From contig JAVBPT010000028.1 of the NCBI GenBank assembly GCA_031549455.1, forward strand, positions 12,537-76,536: a stretch of DNA of 64,000 nt, in the 5' to 3' direction. The notes beneath the pieces are model-generated. The model was given only the letters and a program-made list of their open reading frames with translations. It was not told where the DNA came from and did not search any database. The translations under genes were made by a program, and so were the position numbers. The DNA comes from JAVBPT01 sp031549455 (GTDB lineage: Bacteria > Bacillota > Clostridia > Lachnospirales > JAKSVV01). Positions 59,012-64,000 of the stretch are shown here, piece by piece (within the stretch, counting starts at the first letter, position 1; each line of letters starts with the position of its first letter).

Positions 59012-62000
59012 TTATTCTTTAAGGATTGCGTCCACAATCTCATCATCTTTTGGCACAACGCTCAATTTATTATACTGCTTTAATCCTGTACCAGCCGGAA
59101 TAATCTTTCCAAGGATAACATTTTCTTTTAATCCTTTTAAGACGTCGCTCTTTCCATTGATTGATGCTTCGGTAAGTACCCTTGTTGTTTCTTGGAAGGA
59201 TGCTGCTGATAGGAATGAAGTGGTTGAAAGCGAGGCCTTTGTAATACCCAGTAATACTTGCGAGTATACAGCAGGTTTCTTTTTGCTCTTTCTTAATGCT
59301 TCGTTTTCCGTTTGTATTACGTCAATGTCTACAATGACACCTGGCAAGTAATCCGAGTCCCCACCATCTTCTATTCTTACCTTTTTAAGCATTTGTTTTA
59401 CCATTACTTCAACGTGTTTATCATTGATATCAACCCCTTGTAAACGGTAAACTCTTTGGATTTCTTTCACAATATATTCCTGTACTTTCTCAACTCCATT
59501 GATTGCAAGAATATCATGAGGATTAATGCTTCCTTCTGTAAGCTTATCCCCAGCCTCAATTTTTTGTCCATCTTCTACAAGAATTTTGGAGTCATATGGT
59601 ATAAGATAACTCTTTGCATCTTCTTTGCTCTTTACAGTAAGTTCTCTCTTATTTCCTTCTACTTCAAGATGAACCTTTCCTCCAATTTCAGAAATAATAG
59701 CCATTCCTTTCGGTTTTCTGGTTTCGAATATTTCTTCAACCCTTGGCAACCCTTGTATAATATCTTTTCCTGCAATCCCTCCAGTATGCTTCGTGTTCAT
59801 GGAAAGCTGTGTTCCTGGTTCCCCAATAGATTGTGCCGCAATAATTCCAATTGCTTCCCCTATCTTCGAAACCTTCCCCGTTGCCATATCTGCACCATAG
59901 CACTTAATACAAACACCCTCTTTTGCTGAACAAGTAAGGACAGATCGTATATATACCTTTTCAATCCCCGCATTTTCAATCTCTTCTGCTACCGATGGAA
60001 GAATCAAGGTGTCTGCTTCAACAAGCACTTTTTTTGTTTTTGGATGGACAACTCGTTCAATAGACCATCTTCCGATAATCCGTTCATGTAATGGTTCAAT
60101 TAGTTCGTTTCCTTCTTTTAATGCGGAAATCCAGATTCCCTTTACCTCTTTATGGTCATGAAAACAGTCATCCTCTCTGGTAATAACATCCTGTGCCACG
60201 TCTACAAGACGTCTTGTTAAATATCCTGAGTCAGCTGTACGTAAAGCAGTATCGGATAAACTCTTCCTAGATCCATGCGCTGAGATAAAGTATTCTAGAA
60301 CGTTGAGTCCCTCTTTAAAGGAAGACTTAATTGGCAATTCTAATATTTCTCCGGAAGTTGTGGCCATGTTTCCACGCATTCCCGAAAGTTGTTTGATTTG
60401 GTTTCTACTTCCTCTCGCTCCAGAGTGAGCCATCATATAAATATGATTGTATCTTCCAAGATGATTCATAAGGGCGTCGGTCACTTTATCGGTGGTTCCA
60501 ACCCAAGTTTCAACAATCTTATTGTGTTTTTCTTGCTTGGTCATAAGACCCTTTCGATATAGATCTTCAATCTTTTCCACTTGCGCTTCTGCTTCTTTTA
60601 GAAGATTTTCTTTTTCTGGCGGAATAATCATATCATTAATTGAAATGGTCAATGCGCCCTGTGTCGAATATTTAAATCCTAGTCTCTTGATATCATCTAG
60701 CATCTTTACAACCACATCTTGTGGATGTTTTTCGATTGCTCTTTTGATGATCTTGCTAAGTTGTTTCTTGTCTACAATAAAGTCTATTTCATATTTAAAT
60801 CGGTTTTCTTTTTTACTTCGATCTATAAATTCCAAGTCTTGTGGAATAATCTCATTGAAAATGATCTTCCCTGCCGTGGTAGCCACAATTTCGCTTTCCA
60901 TTTTTCCATCAAATTCTAAGGTTCTTCTTACTTTAATGTTAGATTGAAGGCTCACTTGCTTATTATAATAAGCCATCAGCACCTCATTCTCATCTTTAAA
61001 TATCTTGCCCTCACCCGGTTCCCCCTCTTTCGCAATGGTGAGATAGTAGGTTCCAAGAATCATATCTTGTGTTGGAACACACACCGGCGAACCATCTGAC
61101 AGTCTAAGTAGATTGTTCGAGGAAAGCATTAGGAATCTACACTCTGCTTGCGCTTCCAATGACAATGGAACGTGTACCGCCATTTGGTCACCATCAAAGT
61201 CCGCATTAAATGCAGGACAAACAAGTGGATGTAGTTTAATTGCCTTTCCTTCAACAAGCACAGGCTCAAATGCCTGAATACTTAATCTATGAAGTGTTGG
61301 CGCTCTGTTCAACATAACTGGATGATCTTTAATCACCTCTTCTAAGATGTCCCATATTTGAGAATTGTTTCTTTCAATCATCTTCTTAGCAGATTTAATA
61401 TTATGCGCCAATCCTTTTACAACCAATTCTTTCATAACAAACGGTTTGAATAGTTCAATCGCCATTTCCTTTGGCAGACCACATTGATAGAACTTAAGTT
61501 CTGGTCCAACCACAATAACAGAACGTCCTGAGTAGTCAACACGTTTGCCCAGTAGGTTTTGTCTAAAACGTCCTTGTTTTCCTTTTAACATATCTGACAA
61601 TGATTTTAGAGGTCTATTTCCTGCTCCCGTTACCGCTCTACCTCTTCTACCATTATCGATTAAGGAATCCACCGCTTCTTGCAACATTCTCTTTTCGTTT
61701 CGAACAATGATCTCAGGTGCTCCAAGCTCAAGAAGTCTTCTTAATCGATTGTTTCTATTAATGATCCTTCTATATAGATCGTTTAGGTCACTGGTTGCGA
61801 ACCTTCCACCGTCAAGCTGTACCATTGGACGAAGTTCAGGTGGAATAACCGGAACAACGTCCATTACCATCCACTCTGGCATATTGGCTGATTTAATGAA
61901 AGCGCTTACGGTTTCCATTCTCTTTACAGCCCTAATCCTTTTTTGTCCCGTTGCTTTTTTAAGCTCAGCCGAAAGACTTGTGAATTCCTTTTTCAAATCC

Positions 62001-62584
62001 ACTTTCTTTAGAAGTTCTCTTACCGCTTCAGCACCCATTCCAACTTTAAATGCTTTTTCTCCATATTTATCGCAAGCTTCTCTATATTCATTTTCAGAAA
62101 GTAAATCTTTATAAGAAAGCCCTGTTTCTCCTGCATCTAGCACAACATATGTTGCGAAATAGATAATTTTTTCTAAAGCACGTGGTGAAATGTCAAGCAA
62201 AAGTCCCATCCTGCTTGGTACACCTTTTAGATACCAAATATGAGAAACCGGTGCAGCAAGTTCGATGTGCCCCATTCTTTCTCTTCGTACCTTTGATTTT
62301 GTTACCTCAACGCCACAACGGTCACAAACAACCCCTTTGTAACGTACTCTCTTGTATTTACCGCAGTAGCACTCCCAGTCTTTGGAAGGTCCAAAGATTC
62401 TCTCACAAAACAGACCGTCCCTTTCTGGTTTAAGCGTTCTATAGTTAATTGTTTCTGGCTTTTTTACTTCTCCTCTTGACCATTCGCGGATCTTTTCCGG
62501 TGAAGCAATCTTTATTTTCATTACGTCAAAATCATCATAACTGAATTTTGAAACCATTGGCGTCTCAATAATACTCTTTGGCAT
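59012..62584 (-). CDS. rpoC: RNA polymerase beta' subunit
   Basis: 1190-residue catalytic subunit. N-terminal zinc site [20 protein letters not shown], the active-site loop [16 protein letters not shown] with three Asp ligands for Mg, and a second zinc site [13 protein letters not shown]. No large insertion compared with other Firmicutes. Follows rpoB by 27 bp with AAGGAG before the ATG. Confidence 0.98.
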   Translation of the reverse strand: MPKSIIETPMVSKFSYDDFDVMKIKIASPEKIREWSRGEVKKPETINYRTLKPERDGLFCERIFGPSKDWECYCGKYKRVRYKGVVCDRCGVEVTKSKVRRERMGHIELAAPVSHIWYLKGVPSRMGLLLDISPRALEKIIYFATYVVLDAGETGLSYKDLLSENEYREACDKYGEKAFKVGMGAEAVRELLKKVDLKKEFTSLSAELKKATGQKRIRAVKRMETVSAFIKSANMPEWMVMDVVPVIPPELRPMVQLDGGRFATSDLNDLYRRIINRNNRLRRLLELGAPEIIVRNEKRMLQEAVDSLIDNGRRGRAVTGAGNRPLKSLSDMLKGKQGRFRQNLLGKRVDYSGRSVIVVGPELKFYQCGLPKEMAIELFKPFVMKELVVKGLAHNIKSAKKMIERNNSQIWDILEEVIKDHPVMLNRAPTLHRLSIQAFEPVLVEGKAIKLHPLVCPAFNADFDGDQMAVHVPLSLEAQAECRFLMLSSNNLLRLSDGSPVCVPTQDMILGTYYLTIAKEGEPGEGKIFKDENEVLMAYYNKQVSLQSNIKVRRTLEFDGKMESEIVATTAGKIIFNEIIPQDLEFIDRSKKENRFKYEIDFIVDKKQLSKIIKRAIEKHPQDVVVKMLDDIKRLGFKYSTQGALTISINDMIIPPEKENLLKEAEAQVEKIEDLYRKGLMTKQEKHNKIVETWVGTTDKVTDALMNHLGRYNHIYMMAHSGARGSRNQIKQLSGMRGNMATTSGEILELPIKSSFKEGLNVLEYFISAHGSRKSLSDTALRTADSGYLTRRLVDVAQDVITREDDCFHDHKEVKGIWISALKEGNELIEPLHERIIGRWSIERVVHPKTKKVLVEADTLILPSVAEEIENAGIEKVYIRSVLTCSAKEGVCIKCYGADMATGKVSKIGEAIGIIAAQSIGEPGTQLSMNTKHTGGIAGKDIIQGLPRVEEIFETRKPKGMAIISEIGGKVHLEVEGNKRELTVKSKEDAKSYLIPYDSKILVEDGQKIEAGDKLTEGSINPHDILAINGVEKVQEYIVKEIQRVYRLQGVDINDKHVEVMVKQMLKKVRIEDGGDSDYLPGVIVDIDVIQTENEALRKSKKKPAVYSQVLLGITKASLSTTSFLSAASFQETTRVLTEASINGKSDVLKGLKENVILGKIIPAGTGLKQYNKLSVVPKDDEIVDAILKE

Positions 62585-62611
62585 GAAAATCTCCTTCCTA
62601 ATTTTACAAAC

Positions 62612-64000
62612 TTACTCTGTTGTATCATCACCGTAGAAATCTGCTGTAGCAATATCGCTATCAAGCGCTCCATCATCATCTATATATTTTATAGTCATGC
62701 CTGCGATGTCTTCTTCAATTACCTTTTCTTCATTTGCAAGAAGTGCCACATCAGGCGATTCATCACCTTCGAGTGTCTCATTTAAGTGGGTTTCCTCACC
62801 TGTTGATGTACTTTGCACGATTACATCAAGCCCAAGCGATTGAAGTTCTTTTACAAATACTTTAAAGGATTCTGGGATTCCCGCTTTAGGAATCGGATTT
62901 CCCTTTACAATGGATTCATATGTCTTAACACGTCCCACCACATCATCGGATTTAACAGTTAAAACTTCTCTTATTGTATAGGCTGCTCCAAAAGATTCAA
63001 GCGCCCAAACCTCCATCTCTCCAAATCTTTGCCCTCCAAATTGGGCCTTTCCTCCAAGTGGCTGTTGGGTTACAAGTGAGTATGGTCCCGTTGATCTTGC
63101 ATGCATCTTATCATCAACCAAATGGTGTAGTTTGAGGTAATTCATAAACCCAACCGTAACCGGATTGTCAAAAAATTCTCCTGTTCTACCATCTTTCAAT
63201 AATATTTTTCCATCTTGCCCAATTGGAACATCCTTCCACTCATTTCGTTTTTGTTTGTTCTTTTCTAGGTACGTATATACATCTGGATCTAGTTCTTTCT
63301 TCCATTTCTTTTCAAAGTCTTTCCATTCCAGATTTGCATAGTCATCTGCAAGCTTTAATGTATATTTAACATCATCTTCATCCGCACCATTGAATACCGG
63401 TGTGGATACTTTTACACCCAGTACTTCGGCTGCAAGTCCCAGATGGACTTCAAGCACTTGCCCAATGTTCATACGGGAAGGAACCCCAAGTGGATTTAAA
63501 ACAATGTCTACAGGTCGACCATTTGGAAGGTATGGCATATCCTCCACTGGAAGAACTCTTGACACAACCCCTTTATTTCCATGTCTCCCCGCCATTTTGT
63601 CCCCAACAGAAAGCTTTCTCTTTTGGGCAATGTATACTCTAACCACTTGGTTTACCCCAGGTGGCAGTTCGTCCGAATTTTTTCTTGTATAGATTTTTAC
63701 ATCATGAACAATACCACCTTCACCATGTGGCATCCTGAGCGAGGTGTCTCTAACCTCTCTTGATTTTTCTCCAAAAATTGCACGAAGCAGTCTTTCCTCC
63801 GCAGTTAGTTCCGTTTCTCCCTTTGGCGTCACTTTTCCAACCAAAATATCTCCAGGCCCTACCTTAGCGCCAACACGGATAATACCATCTTCTCCCAGAT
63901 CCTTTACTGCATCATCTCCAATGTTTGGAATATCTCTTGTAATATCTTCAGGCCCAAGTTTTGTATCTCTAGATTGAATTTCATACTCTTCAATATGGAT
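62612..64000 (-). CDS. rpoB: RNA polymerase beta subunit (N-terminal part outside window)
   Basis: The frame is open from the window edge (position 64000) to the stop at 62612, giving the last 462 residues of a protein normally ~1200 long. Visible: [19 protein letters not shown], then [15 protein letters not shown], the catalytic-centre region and the C-terminal block ([20 protein letters not shown]) that contacts beta'. It also has a ~60-residue acidic C-terminal extension ([18 protein letters not shown]), longer than in Bacillus. A TTG codon at 63844 is internal, not a start. Confidence 0.97.
   Translation of the reverse strand: MHIEEYEIQSRDTKLGPEDITRDIPNIGDDAVKDLGEDGIIRVGAKVGPGDILVGKVTPKGETELTAEERLLRAIFGEKSREVRDTSLRMPHGEGGIVHDVKIYTRKNSDELPPGVNQVVRVYIAQKRKLSVGDKMAGRHGNKGVVSRVLPVEDMPYLPNGRPVDIVLNPLGVPSRMNIGQVLEVHLGLAAEVLGVKVSTPVFNGADEDDVKYTLKLADDYANLEWKDFEKKWKKELDPDVYTYLEKNKQKRNEWKDVPIGQDGKILLKDGRTGEFFDNPVTVGFMNYLKLHHLVDDKMHARSTGPYSLVTQQPLGGKAQFGGQRFGEMEVWALESFGAAYTIREVLTVKSDDVVGRVKTYESIVKGNPIPKAGIPESFKVFVKELQSLGLDVIVQSTSTGEETHLNETLEGDESPDVALLANEEKVIEEDIAGMTIKYIDDDGALDSDIATADFYGDDTTE

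Noticed and set aside
61545..62114. 189-codon plus-strand open frame inside rpoC
   Set aside because: Antisense shadow of a highly conserved gene; Ser/Leu/Phe-rich with no domain.
1..64000. tRNA, rRNA, CRISPR array, insertion sequence or prophage
   Set aside because: No cloverleaf-like gap, repeat-spacer pattern, transposase, integrase or phage gene was seen in any intergenic region or open frame.

Overview
The window reads as chromosomal DNA of a low-GC, anaerobic, spore-forming and flagellated member of the Clostridia. The support is: sporulation genes (spoIIE, spoIIR, yabP, yabQ), flagellar and chemotaxis genes (cheC, cheD, a FliA-type sigma factor, flaG, fliD, fliS), ferredoxin-linked pyruvate oxidation (four-subunit POR), rubrerythrin, and strong AGGAGG ribosome sites with TTGACA/TATAAT promoters. 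No genus is proposed. Gene density is high and nearly everything is core chromosome. I see no rRNA, tRNA, insertion sequence, prophage or CRISPR array.

Layout (most genes are on the minus strand, so operons read from right to left). 1-6.6 kb: translation operon asnS-hisS-[T-box leader]-HD hydrolase-aspS-glyA (glyA cut by the window edge). 6.7-9.4 kb: lipid flippase, mini-RNase III and ribosome hibernation factor. 9.4-17.3 kb: cysteine synthase, then cheC-cheD-sigma-fapA-glgA-GH13 amylase in one apparent transcription unit. 17.3-21.9 kb: a c-di-AMP phosphodiesterase (GdpP type) behind two unknown membrane proteins, one with a formylglycine-generating-enzyme-like C-terminus. 21.9-24.0 kb: an ECF sigma operon with a probable anti-sigma and two unknown membrane proteins. 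24.0-27.6 kb: porGDAB plus a lipoprotein. 27.8-30.6 kb (plus strand): an unknown gene and htpG. 30.6-38.6 kb: sporulation cluster interrupted by a heterodimeric ABC exporter. 38.6-42.1 kb: dnaE.

42.1-48.2 kb: a short intergenic RNA candidate, then (minus strand) flaG-fliD-fliT-like-fliS-ispE-Ppx-rubrerythrin behind a sigma-28-like promoter. 48.2-50 kb: thioredoxin, a tandem OB-fold SSB-like protein, and a histone H1-like Lys/Ala repeat protein. 50-53.6 kb (plus strand): nfo, an SDR reductase, an unknown membrane-anchored protein and a GT4 glycosyltransferase. 53.6-54.5 kb: a small unknown gene and an XRE regulator with an apparent operator on its own promoter. 54.5-58.5 kb: walH-walI-murA-rlmH without the walRK pair. 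58.6-64 kb: a small unknown gene, rpoC and the C-terminal part of rpoB.

The items I consider least explained are: the ~55-nt plus-strand RNA between dnaE and rbr; the GdpP/FGE-like membrane operon; the ECF-sigma membrane module; the unknown gene paired with htpG; the DUF1653-Ppx fusion; and the walHI-murA operon separated from walRK. All promoter, operator and RNA calls were made by eye and are sequence-pattern inferences.
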